Source of the DNA: an uncultured Lachnospiraceae bacterium
GTDB lineage: Bacteria > Bacillota > Clostridia > Lachnospirales > Lachnospiraceae
DNA: 64,000 nt
Assembly (NCBI GenBank): GCA_947564735.1
Contig: CANOEC010000002.1
Location: 1 to 64,000, forward strand
Direction of reading: 5' to 3'
The position numbers and the translations under genes are program-made. The notes under the pieces are model-generated. The model saw nothing but the letters and a program-made list of their open reading frames with translations. It was not told the DNA's origin and ran no database searches. Of this stretch, positions 54,671 to 63,399 are shown piece after piece (positions within the stretch are counted from its first letter, which is position 1; every line of letters starts with the position of its first letter).

Positions 54671-54792
54671 ACATTCTTCCTTTCGCTGTAGTACAGTACA
54701 TTATCTTCAGCCAACAATCTCTCCGCAAGAAACGGAGTATTGACCCTCGCGGCATTCGCCAGATACCCGTGCAGACACAGTACTTGGCTCAT
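54667..54792 (-). CDS. Possible 41-residue upstream ORF, or structured leader
   Basis: A frame starting [20 protein letters not shown] ends in a TGA that overlaps the chemoreceptor's ATG (ATGA), as in coupled genes. But no ribosome binding site precedes it. The same bases form hairpins (CTCCG/CGGAG, GGC/GCC) enclosed by AGCCAA/TTGGCT. It may be a small protein, a structured 5' leader, or a copy of a dispersed conserved element. I cannot choose from one sequence. Confidence 0.4.
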   Translation of the reverse strand: MSQVLCLHGYLANAARVNTPFLAERLLAEDNVLYYSERKNV

Positions 54793-54864
54793 TACACGCG
54801 AGAATAAATAATGCCCAATTTTCAGACTATCAAAGTGCTTTTTCTGTACAAAATATATAATAAA

Positions 54865-54893
54865 ATTATAAAGGGTTCTGTCATTTCTGTCAA
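54865..54893 (-). promoter_or_regulatory. Sigma-A promoter of the chemoreceptor gene
   Basis: TTGACA (54888-54893) and TATAAT (54865-54870), minus strand, 17-base spacer: a consensus promoter giving a leader of about 190 bases. Confidence 0.85.
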
Positions 54894-54900
54894 TATGTGA

Positions 54901-54932
54901 AAAATTTAACGGCTACCTTTCGGTAACCGTTC
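54901..54932 (-). terminator. Intrinsic terminator after the CPBP gene
   Basis: AACGGTTACC pairs with GGTAGCCGTT (one mismatch, loop GAAA), then AAATTTTT on the minus strand. Confidence 0.8.
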
Positions 54933-54978
54933 AGCAGGCAATGTTCTTTTATTCATCCGATATGCTTCTGACATAATT

Positions 54979-55812
54979 TCAGAATCTGTCCGAAAAAGAT
55001 TTCTCTACCACAAAAATACAAACTGCAGCGCAAATAAGCAGCGCCGCACACGCAGGTATTGTAAAAAGTTTTTCCTGCACCACCGCACTCTGCGAAGCCG
55101 TATAAACTGTTATATTTGCTGACGCATGAAAAAGACACGGAATCAAAAAGCAGTGCATCCGCTCATACAAATATGCCATCAGAATCCCCATGCATCCGCC
55201 ATACAATCCCTGCACCAGATTGCCGTGATAGATACCGAACAGTACACCCGATACAATAACTGCAGCCATATGCGGAAAATAGCGTCTCATGCGGTTAAAA
55301 ACCAGACCACGGAACACAATCTCCTCCGTAATCGGAGAAATCAAGCCATACAAAACAACGCCTGCAAAAAAAGCAACGCCGTACTGCCGTTCCGCCACTT
55401 CCCGATAACCTGCAGACTTATCAACCATTTTGGTCAATGAAAGCAGAACATTCAGACCGAGGGCGGAGGAAACCGCCAGCAAAATGGTAAGCCCCGCCCT
55501 TCCGCTCATTGTTCTTCCACACATCCCTTTTTGCCCCTTCCAGCCATCCACAGTCTCTTTGTGTTCCGCAAGCTCCCCACGCAGCATGGGAAGAAGTGGC
55601 AGCACGCTGACAAGCATCGACAATCCACTGACCAGACCGGTCACTGTTTCCGTATGACCGGTCAGTGCAGTCAGGTATTCCTCCCCCAACGCTTCCGCTA
55701 TCGCCCGGCACAAAGACAACAGAAGAACAAACACCCCATTGAAAAGAATATAATATAGAAAGAGCGGTTTTAGAATTTGCCATATAGAATGAATTGTCTG
55801 CCTGCTCTTCAT
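54979..55812 (-). CDS. CPBP-family intramembrane metalloprotease
   Basis: The 277-residue membrane protein has about seven segments. It has the CPBP/Abi motifs EEIVFRG (motif 1, Glu-Glu and Arg), VLFGIYHGNLVQG (motif 2, His) and LIPCLFHASANI (motif 3, His). Members cleave or process membrane-bound proteins or peptides. Its ATG overlaps the BlaR1 gene's stop (ATGA), so it is the last cistron of the BlaI operon and may act with the BlaR1-type protease. Confidence 0.9.
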   Translation of the reverse strand: MKSRQTIHSIWQILKPLFLYYILFNGVFVLLLSLCRAIAEALGEEYLTALTGHTETVTGLVSGLSMLVSVLPLLPMLRGELAEHKETVDGWKGQKGMCGRTMSGRAGLTILLAVSSALGLNVLLSLTKMVDKSAGYREVAERQYGVAFFAGVVLYGLISPITEEIVFRGLVFNRMRRYFPHMAAVIVSGVLFGIYHGNLVQGLYGGCMGILMAYLYERMHCFLIPCLFHASANITVYTASQSAVVQEKLFTIPACAALLICAAVCIFVVEKSFSDRF

Positions 55813-58562
55813 GGTATCTCCTCCATAAGCGACCTCTCGTCCATACGCTCAAAACCAATCTGTCCTTCTTTTGCAACCGTAATCGTAACATTTCCTGTAC
55901 TGTACTTTTGTGCAAGTTCATTCAGTTTCTTAATGATATCGCTCTTCTCCATCCTAAGGAGCGCTTCGATATCGGTCTGCTCCCAGAAATCCTCTATGCC
56001 GTCTAACATGCCGCCGACCACACGGTCCCTTTCGCCCACCGTCACCTTCTCCTTGTCACTGACATGATAGCTGAATGAGTAATACATCTGGCACCATGTA
56101 AGCTGTGGCGCCCCGTCTTCCGGTGATTTCTCCAATGTGGCGCCTAAACTGGCATCTTCTGCTTCCGCTTCCGTTCCGCCTTTATATAAGCTTCTGACAA
56201 GCATTGCATTTTCGATGCCGGACAATCTCACCGTGCAGGTGACAAACTCCTTATCCTCCTTTGACAAGTTTACCCGGAAATCATTCCAAATCCTGTCGCA
56301 TTCAATCCGGTCATAACTGTCGCTATGCTCATTTGCCCAATCAAGCAGCAGGCTGTCGAACTCCGCCAATGACATCTTATCATAATCCGGCTTCTTCAGT
56401 GAAAGAATCCTGTCATAATCTTCACTTGTGCCGGGTAAAAATTCCCTGACTTCCTCACTGGTATCATGCCACCCGTCCGTCGATTGCCTGCGTCTTACAT
56501 TCCACTCCTCCTGCTCTTCTTTCGTTGCGGTACGAAGCCCGGTCAGTTTTCCCTGCCCGTCATAGACCGCATACACTTCTATGGCGTCCTGTGCATATGT
56601 GGAGATTCCGGCATGCGCCGCAATCATGATGCCTTGTTTTTCATCAAGGATTCCTCTCACTTCCTTCCCCTCAAAATACATTTTGAAGTCATCCGCCTGC
56701 GCATCATATTCATAAGTCAGACCGAATGGCGTGTACGGATTTAATACCGTCTCCAAATCTGCCTCACACTCTCTCTGGATTTCATCCCGTAATGCCTGCT
56801 CCTCTGCTTGAAGCGCCGCCTCCCATTCTTCCGTACTCTGATAATATCCCTCTGCCTCACCGCCATCCGGATAGAAACTGTTCGGCTGGTAAACCCATTC
56901 CACATCAACATAAAGTCCCTCTGTGCTAAGTTCCTTTGTCAATGTATGCACCAGACGCTCTATCTCGGTCTGCATCAATTCCGCGTCAGCCAGTTCCTGC
57001 GCAGGATAATCCAGCAGCATATTTGAAATCATGTCCGCCGCCGCAAGACGAACATCCACATATTCACCAACCGTCACTGCATCGGCATCCAGTATGTTCA
57101 TCGTAATGCTGTATTCCAACACTGCCATATCTGCCGTAACATTCTCAGGCGGAACCAATCCGGATACCGATACGGCGCCATCAAATTGACGTTCCTGCCA
57201 CCGCTGCGCGACCAGCGGACCCAGCACATAGAACAGGTAATGTGACGTATCGTCGGTCTCACACATGTTGTACAGTGCTTCATCATTTTCCATCCGGTCA
57301 AACAAATCAATGTATTCGCTTGATTCATCAAGCACTCTGTTTGCCCTGTCCCGAAACGCCGATACGGTCATACTCTCATACCCGTCAAAACGAAGCCTGT
57401 CTAACAACTCCTTTTCTTCCTGCGTATACGCCCCTGTCTCTTCCCCTTTTCCTGCCGAAGTGGCAAACGCTGTCGTCACACCCACTACCAGACCGGCGGC
57501 AAAAAGAACCGCTGCCAGCGAAATTTTCTTCATCTTCATGATTGCACGCACTCTCCCTTCTATCGCATTCTGACTGAAATTGTTGCACAGCGATACAAAT
57601 CCGCTCCTCTTTACCTCCATGGCAATCAGCATGTTTGCATATGCCGCCTTATCGTTGACACCGCATCTGTGCACCACGCTCTCGTCACAGGCAAGCTCAA
57701 TATCCCGATTCATCAGAATATACAACACCCACACAAGGGGATTAAACCAGTGTAGGCAAAGCGCCGCGGCAACAGCTATCTTCCATATGCCGTCCCCATA
57801 ACAGATATGCGTGTACTCATGCCACAACACATACTTAAGCTGCTCCGTATTTTCCCATTCTGTTTTCTTCGGCAACAGGATAACCGGACGAATGACTCTA
57901 TAAGTCAACGGTGTATCAATCCTATCAGAAACTCTCACGCGCACGGTTCTATGTCGTTCCTTTAGCCATCGCTCCACATAGTCATTAGAAACCGGCAGCG
58001 ACATGCCAAACTCAAAGCGGCACCTTACATAAGCCACAAGGAAGTAAACCATGCACAATACAGCCCCGGTTCCATAGATTATGAGCCAGACAGAGTCCTT
58101 TGCAGTCCCGACCAAGCTGGTCATTTGTGCCGCATCCTTACCCTTGTCTAAACCGCTGACAAATGCCCCTTGGACGCCGTCCGACACTGTTTCTTCTGCT
58201 CCTGACACTACTTTTCCTGTCTCTGACACATCTGTCGGTAATTCATTTCCATCGGTATACGGTAACTCTGACGACTGTCTTAACCGGTCATCATGCCCCG
58301 CTCCTGTTTCCATACTCCTTACCGCAGCATCCGCCGTTCCCCACGTCATCCGGCTCTCTATCATATCCGCCATATCGTGCCCAGCCAACGAATAAACGCT
58401 GAAATCGGAAGAAATCTCAATCGGAACAAGCAATCTGACCAAAACAGCGCACCACAGTATGACAAACGTCCGCTTAGGAAGCCAATTGACCGTAACGGTC
58501 CGTATCAATAATGCTGCCAGTACCATGACAGCTCCGTATAAACTCATTTCCAGTAAGTTCAC
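55809..58562 (-). CDS. BlaR1-like M56 metallopeptidase sensor
   Basis: The 917-residue protein has four membrane segments in its N-terminal 430 residues. The M56 zinc site is HEYTH (about 248-252) in VLWHEYTHICYGDGIWKIA, with DIELACDESVV following. A fourth membrane helix (ISLAAVLFAAGLVVGVTTAF) leads to about 500 extracellular residues. That region is not a penicillin-binding domain: no SxxK-type motif was noticed. So it senses something other than beta-lactams in the classical way. GTG 58562 is chosen since GAGGTG lies six bases upstream, overlapping the BlaI stop. Confidence 0.85.
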   Translation of the reverse strand: MNLLEMSLYGAVMVLAALLIRTVTVNWLPKRTFVILWCAVLVRLLVPIEISSDFSVYSLAGHDMADMIESRMTWGTADAAVRSMETGAGHDDRLRQSSELPYTDGNELPTDVSETGKVVSGAEETVSDGVQGAFVSGLDKGKDAAQMTSLVGTAKDSVWLIIYGTGAVLCMVYFLVAYVRCRFEFGMSLPVSNDYVERWLKERHRTVRVRVSDRIDTPLTYRVIRPVILLPKKTEWENTEQLKYVLWHEYTHICYGDGIWKIAVAAALCLHWFNPLVWVLYILMNRDIELACDESVVHRCGVNDKAAYANMLIAMEVKRSGFVSLCNNFSQNAIEGRVRAIMKMKKISLAAVLFAAGLVVGVTTAFATSAGKGEETGAYTQEEKELLDRLRFDGYESMTVSAFRDRANRVLDESSEYIDLFDRMENDEALYNMCETDDTSHYLFYVLGPLVAQRWQERQFDGAVSVSGLVPPENVTADMAVLEYSITMNILDADAVTVGEYVDVRLAAADMISNMLLDYPAQELADAELMQTEIERLVHTLTKELSTEGLYVDVEWVYQPNSFYPDGGEAEGYYQSTEEWEAALQAEEQALRDEIQRECEADLETVLNPYTPFGLTYEYDAQADDFKMYFEGKEVRGILDEKQGIMIAAHAGISTYAQDAIEVYAVYDGQGKLTGLRTATKEEQEEWNVRRRQSTDGWHDTSEEVREFLPGTSEDYDRILSLKKPDYDKMSLAEFDSLLLDWANEHSDSYDRIECDRIWNDFRVNLSKEDKEFVTCTVRLSGIENAMLVRSLYKGGTEAEAEDASLGATLEKSPEDGAPQLTWCQMYYSFSYHVSDKEKVTVGERDRVVGGMLDGIEDFWEQTDIEALLRMEKSDIIKKLNELAQKYSTGNVTITVAKEGQIGFERMDERSLMEEIP

Positions 58563-58572
58563 GCTTATCACC

Positions 58573-58941
58573 TCATTCCAATTCCCCGACAATCTGCTTC
58601 AGCTTCTCAATCTGTTCGGCTGTTAACTTCTTTCTGCCAAGCAGCGACGCAAACAGCTTATCTGCAGAGCCGTCGTAAATCTTGTTGATTAATTCCGTCG
58701 TCTCTGCCTCCTGCACGGCTTCCTTCGCTATCAGCGCATGACACATGAAATTCGGCTCCGAGCGCTCAATGGCTCCCTTTTTGATACAGCGCTTAATTAA
58801 CGTATACGTTGTATTCTTATTCCAGCCCAGTTCCTTCGTCAGCACATCCGCGATATGTTTTGCCGGTACATCTCCCTCATTCCAGAGAATCCCCATGACT
58901 TTTAATTCGGAATCAAATAATTTTGTCGTCTCCTGTTCCAT
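58573..58941 (-). CDS. BlaI/MecI-family repressor
   Basis: The 122-residue protein has a winged helix (LFDSELKVMGILWNEGDVPAKHIADVLTKELGWNKNTTYTLIKRCIKKGAIER) and a C-terminal dimerisation helix. In this family the partner BlaR1 protease causes cleavage of the repressor at Asn-Phe; here a site could lie in EPNFMCH. AAGGAACACGG precedes the ATG at 58941. A large operator palindrome (58972-59028) covers its promoter, so it very likely represses its own operon. Confidence 0.92.
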   Translation of the reverse strand: MEQETTKLFDSELKVMGILWNEGDVPAKHIADVLTKELGWNKNTTYTLIKRCIKKGAIERSEPNFMCHALIAKEAVQEAETTELINKIYDGSADKLFASLLGRKKLTAEQIEKLKQIVGELE

Positions 58942-58971
58942 TCCGTGTTCCTTCCTTTCCCTCTTCAAAAG

Positions 58972-59035
58972 CATGATAAGACTGTAGTAGTCTGCTTGTT
59001 AATTACAGACTACTACAGTCTTATCATGTTGTCAA
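58972..59035 (-). promoter_or_regulatory. BlaI-type operator and promoter
   Basis: Perfect 23-base inverted arms (58972-58994 and 59006-59028) flank an 11-base spacer. Each arm holds AGACT-N5-AGTCT with the core CTGTAGTAG. A TTGACA (-35) lies at 59030-59035, so repressor binding would cover the promoter. Confidence 0.8.
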
Positions 59036-59063
59036 TATTTATGTTCTAAAACTTTGTTAAATC

Positions 59064-59399
59064 TTATATATACTTTTCTAATTCAACTTTTAAAAGCGGT
59101 AAATCTTCCTCTATTGTATCCCAAACAACCTGCATCTTAACTCCTTCATATCCATGAACGATTCTATTTCGCATTCCATAAATCTGTTTCCATGGAATCG
59201 TCGTAATTTGGTTTTTTACCGCTTCACTCAATGATGTTTTTGCTAATTCTCCAATCTACATCAAATTGAAAATACAGGCTTCTACCCGCATCTTATTTCC
59301 TCTAAATTCTTCCAGCGAAGAAACCTTTTCACAATATTCTAATACAGCCACAATATGCAAATATATCTTTTTTATAACATGTTTGTCTTTGTCATCCAT
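59064..59399 (-). pseudogene. HepT-like HEPN toxin gene with an amber stop
   Basis: The frame of 111 codons begins MDDKDKHVIKKIYLHIVAVLEYCEKV and would end GMRNRIVHGYEGVKMQ...VELEKYI. Codon 48 (59256-59258) is TAG where the family has Gln (FNLM-stop-IGELAK; a single C-to-T change from CAG). The HEPN active motif RNxxxHxY lies after the stop, so the toxin should be inactive. Its ATG overlaps the MNT gene's end by eight bases, the usual MntA/HepT order. Confidence 0.85.
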
Positions 59400-59691
59400 A
59401 GATAAGTACTCCTGTCCTTTTGATTTCTCTGTCAATTTCTGATTCAGGGATAATCTGTGTAACGTCCAATAAATCCACTTCCTTATCAAGAGATGTGACT
59501 ACATCTTCTAGAAGACCATAAAATGAAAGCCCTCTCAAACCGCTATCCACAACAATGTCAATATCACTCTCTGCTTTTGCTAATCCTTTTACATATGAAC
59601 CAAACAAAAATGCTTTATGAACTCCATATTCTTTAAAAACAGGATAGAGAATATCTTTTATTTGTTCCTGCGTATAAATCTGATTACTCAT
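59392..59691 (-). CDS. MNT-domain nucleotidyltransferase antitoxin
   Basis: The 99-residue protein has the minimal nucleotidyltransferase motif GSYVKGLAKAESDIDIVV (GS-x10-DxD). It is the MntA-type partner of HEPN toxins; in studied pairs it AMPylates the HEPN protein. The gene is intact while the toxin gene next to it carries a stop codon. No clear ribosome binding site was seen; it starts five bases after the HAD gene stop, so translation may be coupled. Confidence 0.88.
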   Translation of the reverse strand: MSNQIYTQEQIKDILYPVFKEYGVHKAFLFGSYVKGLAKAESDIDIVVDSGLRGLSFYGLLEDVVTSLDKEVDLLDVTQIIPESEIDREIKRTGVLIYG

Positions 59692-59695
59692 ACGT

Positions 59696-60400
59696 TCACC
59701 CCATCAATACCTGTTCCAGCTCTTCCACCGTCTCCACAATCACATCCGCGCCTGCTTCTTCCAGTTCACCTGCGGCGGCATATCCGTACGCCACACCGAT
59801 AGAATCCATGCGGTACGCCTTGGCGCCTTCGATATCGAATTTCCTATCCCCTACCATAACGATGTCACGCCGGGGATGCTCCTGCATCATATCCGCCATG
59901 GATTTGACCAAAGCCTCCTGCCCGCTGCCGCCATTACGCAGAAGCTGCCGCAGCGCTTCCTCCACAACCTCTTCTTTCTTAACCCGCGTACCGTCAAGTT
60001 CGCTCCCCACAACCACGTCAAAATAGGAAAGTATCTCGAAATGCTCTAATATACGCTTTACAAATACAGCCGGCTTGCTGGAAGCCACCGCCAGTCTCCG
60101 TCCTTCCTTTTGCAGACGTGCAAGCATCTGTGCCGTCCCCGGATAAATCTCATTCTCAAATAAACCAACCGAAGAAAACCGTTCTCTGTAATAGGCAACC
60201 GCCTGCTGTATCTTTGCATCGTCAAATCCGTAGAACTCCCGGAAGCTGTCAGTCAGCGGCGGTCCGATAAAAGGCTCCAGCTTATCCAAATCCGGCTCCT
60301 CAATCCCGAACTTGCGAAGCGCATACTGCACACAGCTTGTTATGCCTATCTTCGGGTCAGTCAATGTGCCGTCCAAATCAAATAGTATGTACTGATACAT
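59696..60400 (-). CDS. HAD hydrolase, phosphoglycolate-phosphatase-like
   Basis: The 234-residue protein has HAD motif I LFDLDGTLTDP, cap domain, motif II VASSKP, Lys motif and motif III MVGDRKFDIEGAKAY. It is of subfamily IA, like Gph/PpaX. The substrate is probably a small phosphate ester. GAGGATAAACGC precedes the ATG. It is followed closely by the MNT gene. Confidence 0.88.
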   Translation of the reverse strand: MYQYILFDLDGTLTDPKIGITSCVQYALRKFGIEEPDLDKLEPFIGPPLTDSFREFYGFDDAKIQQAVAYYRERFSSVGLFENEIYPGTAQMLARLQKEGRRLAVASSKPAVFVKRILEHFEILSYFDVVVGSELDGTRVKKEEVVEEALRQLLRNGGSGQEALVKSMADMMQEHPRRDIVMVGDRKFDIEGAKAYRMDSIGVAYGYAAAGELEEAGADVIVETVEELEQVLMG

Positions 60401-60436
60401 AGCGTTTATCCTCGTCTTTCCTCTGGTTTGCGGTAT

Positions 60437-60763
60437 TTACCATCTCTCCATATTTCTTCGGTGCTTTTCTAAGTAAACATCCCTCAGTTCCTCAACTGCT
60501 ATGCCGTAGCAGAGCATTACGTCATTGAAATACATCATGACATCCGCCAGCTCTTCTATAAAATGCTGCCTTACGCCGCTATCTTCCATGATTTTCCCAA
60601 CACCGTCCTTTTTCACCACGTCTGCCGCTTCCCCTAACTCTATCATCAGCCACAAAAGTTTTTCTTTTCCCCGCTCCGGCGATAAAGGCTGCCATTTCTC
60701 CTTGTACTTTTCCTGTAACTGTCTCTGTATTTCCTGCATTTCTTTAAATCCGAAATCTTCCAT
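60437..60763 (-). CDS. MazG-like nucleotide pyrophosphohydrolase
   Basis: The 108-residue protein has the all-alpha NTP pyrophosphatase pattern LLWLMIELGEAADVVKK...HFIEELADVMMYFNDVMLCYG with the acidic metal ligands (E-x-x-E... E-x-x-D). It likely removes unwanted nucleotides. AAAGGAGG precedes the ATG at 60763. Confidence 0.85.
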   Translation of the reverse strand: MEDFGFKEMQEIQRQLQEKYKEKWQPLSPERGKEKLLWLMIELGEAADVVKKDGVGKIMEDSGVRQHFIEELADVMMYFNDVMLCYGIAVEELRDVYLEKHRRNMERW

Positions 60764-60815
60764 ATTACAGCCTCCTTTGTGCCACATCCGATATTCCTTC
60801 CGCCTATGGAAAGCT

Positions 60816-61553
60816 TTACAATCCTCTCAAAACCGCTATCATTTCACGCCAGTCATGAATGTGCAGGTGCGCAAAATCAACCGCCAGACCAGCATTCCGA
60901 TTCCTGTACGGGTTATCGTGCTCCGGCGCGTCTCCCTCATACAAAACAGGATACATTCCCGCATCATGCGCGCCAACGACATCATTTTGTATACTGTCTC
61001 CGCAGTACCAGACCTGCTCCGCCGGCAGTCCCGCTTTCCGCAGTCCGACTTCAAACAACATCTTGTTCGGTTTTCTGATGACATACTCGCTGGATGCCAT
61101 GATAAACTCAAAGCGGTTGCGCGGCAACAGTCTATTGACTCTATTAGTCAGTGCGTTGCCCGACCAGCCAATGTTGCTGATAACCGCTGTCCGTATACCA
61201 TTTTCATTCAGATAATCCAGCATTTCTTCTGTATAAGGCATTACCGCCCCCTCCGATGCGGCATTCCACTGAATTTCTTCCAGTTCTTCGTAGGAAATAC
61301 GGAATTTGATTCCCAGATACTCGTATACAAGCCGCATCAAATGCCATTCGTGAATCTCAATGCCGCTGTCCCTCTGCATCTGAATCTGCCCGAACATCCT
61401 CTGCATATGTCCATAAATCTGTTCCACGGTAAGATTCTGCGAATTTTCCACAATATACGGATATGCCGCCTCCTCGCACCGTCTCCCGTCAAAGCCCGGC
61501 TCATAGAGCAGCGTCTGACCGTAGTCAAATAGAATCATTTCCGGTTTTTTCAT
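60816..61553 (-). CDS. HAD hydrolase (second)
   Basis: The 245-residue protein has motif I ILFDYGQTLL (DYGQT in place of DxDGT), a helical cap, motif II VISNIGWSG, Lys in VIRKPNKMLFE and motif III YCGDSIQNDVVGAHDAG. The substrate is unknown. GAGGAATAAACAAC precedes the ATG. It begins six bases after the lipoprotein stop and so is probably in one transcript. Confidence 0.88.
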   Translation of the reverse strand: MKKPEMILFDYGQTLLYEPGFDGRRCEEAAYPYIVENSQNLTVEQIYGHMQRMFGQIQMQRDSGIEIHEWHLMRLVYEYLGIKFRISYEELEEIQWNAASEGAVMPYTEEMLDYLNENGIRTAVISNIGWSGNALTNRVNRLLPRNRFEFIMASSEYVIRKPNKMLFEVGLRKAGLPAEQVWYCGDSIQNDVVGAHDAGMYPVLYEGDAPEHDNPYRNRNAGLAVDFAHLHIHDWREMIAVLRGL

Positions 61554-61558
61554 GTTGT

Positions 61559-62407
61559 TTATTCCTCTCTGTACTCAAAAACAAACCATTTATCATTCAT
61601 ATAAATCTCTATTGTATCATCTGCTCCGTACTGATATCCAAAACCACTTCCAAAATTAGACTGATTATCCTCCGTTGGAATTTCACTTCCACCAACAGTT
61701 GTTGTTATCTCTCCGTCCATATTACCACAACGACCACTAACAGTACTTTCTTTTCCTGTATCATAATACAATTTACCATTTATCCTTACCATAGGTATTC
61801 TATCCCACATGGCATCTGCATGCTCTATCACCGTAATTTCATATACCTCCCCTAATTGTGCAGGATACGATTCCATTATGTCTCCATTATAGGCTATCTC
61901 TATTAAATCCCCAACCTGCAATTCTAATTCCTTATCATTTGAGATACTGAATTCATCTGCCGCATTAAGTTCCAAAGAGCCATCTACAGGTTTTACTAAA
62001 ATAGTATGATTGTTTATTTCAATTACCGTTGCCTGAAATATCGTAGTAATTTCATGATTCCATTCGTACTCCGATTGTAAACCATCCGGTATCTCGGATA
62101 CACCAATTTCTCTGTACAGCATAATCGTATCAAGATTTCTTCCGTAAATATTGACAATCCATTCATCCGCAGAATATCCTTGATACTCGAACACTTTGTC
62201 CTTCTTGTCGCCGTCAACAATACCTATCTGCTCACCGCAATCTGCTTTTGAAACAGCACAATATGGGACATAAGTTTTTTCTTCCCAAATGATGGCAGAA
62301 TAATCGTCGTTCACATCTGTAACCATATCTGCTAACTCTTGTTTTCCGCAAGCAGTAAGTGCAAACACCATGATTGATAGAAACATTCTATTTATATATT
62401 TTTTCAT
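61559..62407 (-). CDS. Lipoprotein with a DUF3221-like region
   Basis: The 282-residue protein has a lipoprotein signal ending at LTACG. The N-terminal half contains WEEKTYVPY and a repeat-like NIYGRNLDTIMLYRE. The second half includes FQATVIEINNHTILVKPVDGS...LQVGDLIEIAYNGDI, like DUF3221 beta-barrels, and a C-terminal ...NDKWFVFEYREE tail. The role is unknown. Confidence 0.7.
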   Translation of the reverse strand: MKKYINRMFLSIMVFALTACGKQELADMVTDVNDDYSAIIWEEKTYVPYCAVSKADCGEQIGIVDGDKKDKVFEYQGYSADEWIVNIYGRNLDTIMLYREIGVSEIPDGLQSEYEWNHEITTIFQATVIEINNHTILVKPVDGSLELNAADEFSISNDKELELQVGDLIEIAYNGDIMESYPAQLGEVYEITVIEHADAMWDRIPMVRINGKLYYDTGKESTVSGRCGNMDGEITTTVGGSEIPTEDNQSNFGSGFGYQYGADDTIEIYMNDKWFVFEYREE

Positions 62408-62652
62408 TACGTATTCCCCTATCCTATCAGTTTTCTATTATTATAATACCTCTCCACTAGATTGCAAGCCAATTTGTGTATAACCACACTTTACATGCTC
62501 AAAGGGGATTTTGCGCAGACAGTTTGCATTAACGGTAATTCTGCTTGAAAGAAAAGCCTATTGTTCCTATCTATATAGTAATGGGATATGAACAAATGGA
62601 CTATTATATCCCGATAGAAGCGAAATAAAAAAGATTTAGAAGAAAGATAAAA

Positions 62653-63312
62653 ATGTTTGAAAGATTATTGGATAAGTCTGCTATTCCAACAAGAGACGAA
62701 CTAACAGAATATTGTGGACTTAATAAAGAACGCTTTATCAAGCTGAACAGTTTCCTAGCTGAAAAATGGGAACAGAGGAAAGTACAAGAAAACTATCACC
62801 TTGACATCTTCCCGCTTTTCAGTAAAATAATAAAGGAAAAAGCTTATATATATTTAGGAGTGCTTAGAATGGATGAATTTCTCGAATGGTTAAAAGAAAA
62901 TAAAATCAGCGTTAATGGTAAATACAAAGGAAAACGCTGGGGTTCTGTTACTAAGTTAGAACACGATGAATGGCATATCCGTATATGCGTTCAATATGAC
63001 GAATTTTTGGATACGGTCCTATCGAACGAAACTATTGCAATGCAGGAACTTGTCAAAATGCGTACTGGTCATGGTGAATGCGGAAGATGTATTGAAGGTA
63101 AATGCGCGTTTACCGGTTTTGATTTAGTGAATCCGACCAAAGAACAGATTGAACTTGCAAAAAGATTAATCATATTTAGAATGAATGCTATAAAGGACGG
63201 GCGTATCCCGAAATGCAGTTATATAAAAATATCAAAGCGAGGCGAAGCACTCGAACCGTGTGCGGTGTGCAAGGTATGCGATCCTAAATGCAAGGCAATG
63301 AAAAAATGCTGA
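62653..63312 (+). CDS. Cysteine-rich protein of unknown function
   Basis: The 219-residue protein is not recognised. Its first 40 residues (MFERLLDKSAIPTRDELTEYCG...LNSFLAEKW) faintly resemble DUF3788 starts. The second half has two cysteine clusters: GHGECGRCIEGKCAFTG and PCAVCKVCDPKCKAMKKC. It may bind metal. The start is weakly supported (GAAGAAAGATA). It may be a fusion formed by deletion. It overlaps a transglutaminase remnant. Confidence 0.5.
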   Translation: MFERLLDKSAIPTRDELTEYCGLNKERFIKLNSFLAEKWEQRKVQENYHLDIFPLFSKIIKEKAYIYLGVLRMDEFLEWLKENKISVNGKYKGKRWGSVTKLEHDEWHIRICVQYDEFLDTVLSNETIAMQELVKMRTGHGECGRCIEGKCAFTGFDLVNPTKEQIELAKRLIIFRMNAIKDGRIPKCSYIKISKRGEALEPCAVCKVCDPKCKAMKKC

Positions 63313-63383
63313 TTTTATACCCAAATAAACTGGACGAATATCTAAAGTATGATAGTGTAATTGATTACGACAATAAATCATAA
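63306..63383 (+). pseudogene. N-terminal remnant of a transglutaminase-like gene
   Basis: The 25-codon frame MLILYPNKLDEYLKYDSVID... resembles the first residues of transglutaminase-like proteins and then stops. It overlaps the preceding gene's end by seven bases. It is too short to be functional. Confidence 0.4.
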
Positions 63384-63399
63384 GTTTATGGTGTGAAAT

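Noticed and set aside
54686-54696. CTGTAGTACAG as a second BlaI operator
   Set aside because: A single short dyad inside the leader ORF, far from the BlaI palindrome in form.
54700-54790. Resemblance to part of a TPP riboswitch (ATCTGG...AATGCC...AGGG)
   Set aside because: The CUGAGA half of the aptamer is missing and the gene is unrelated to thiamine.
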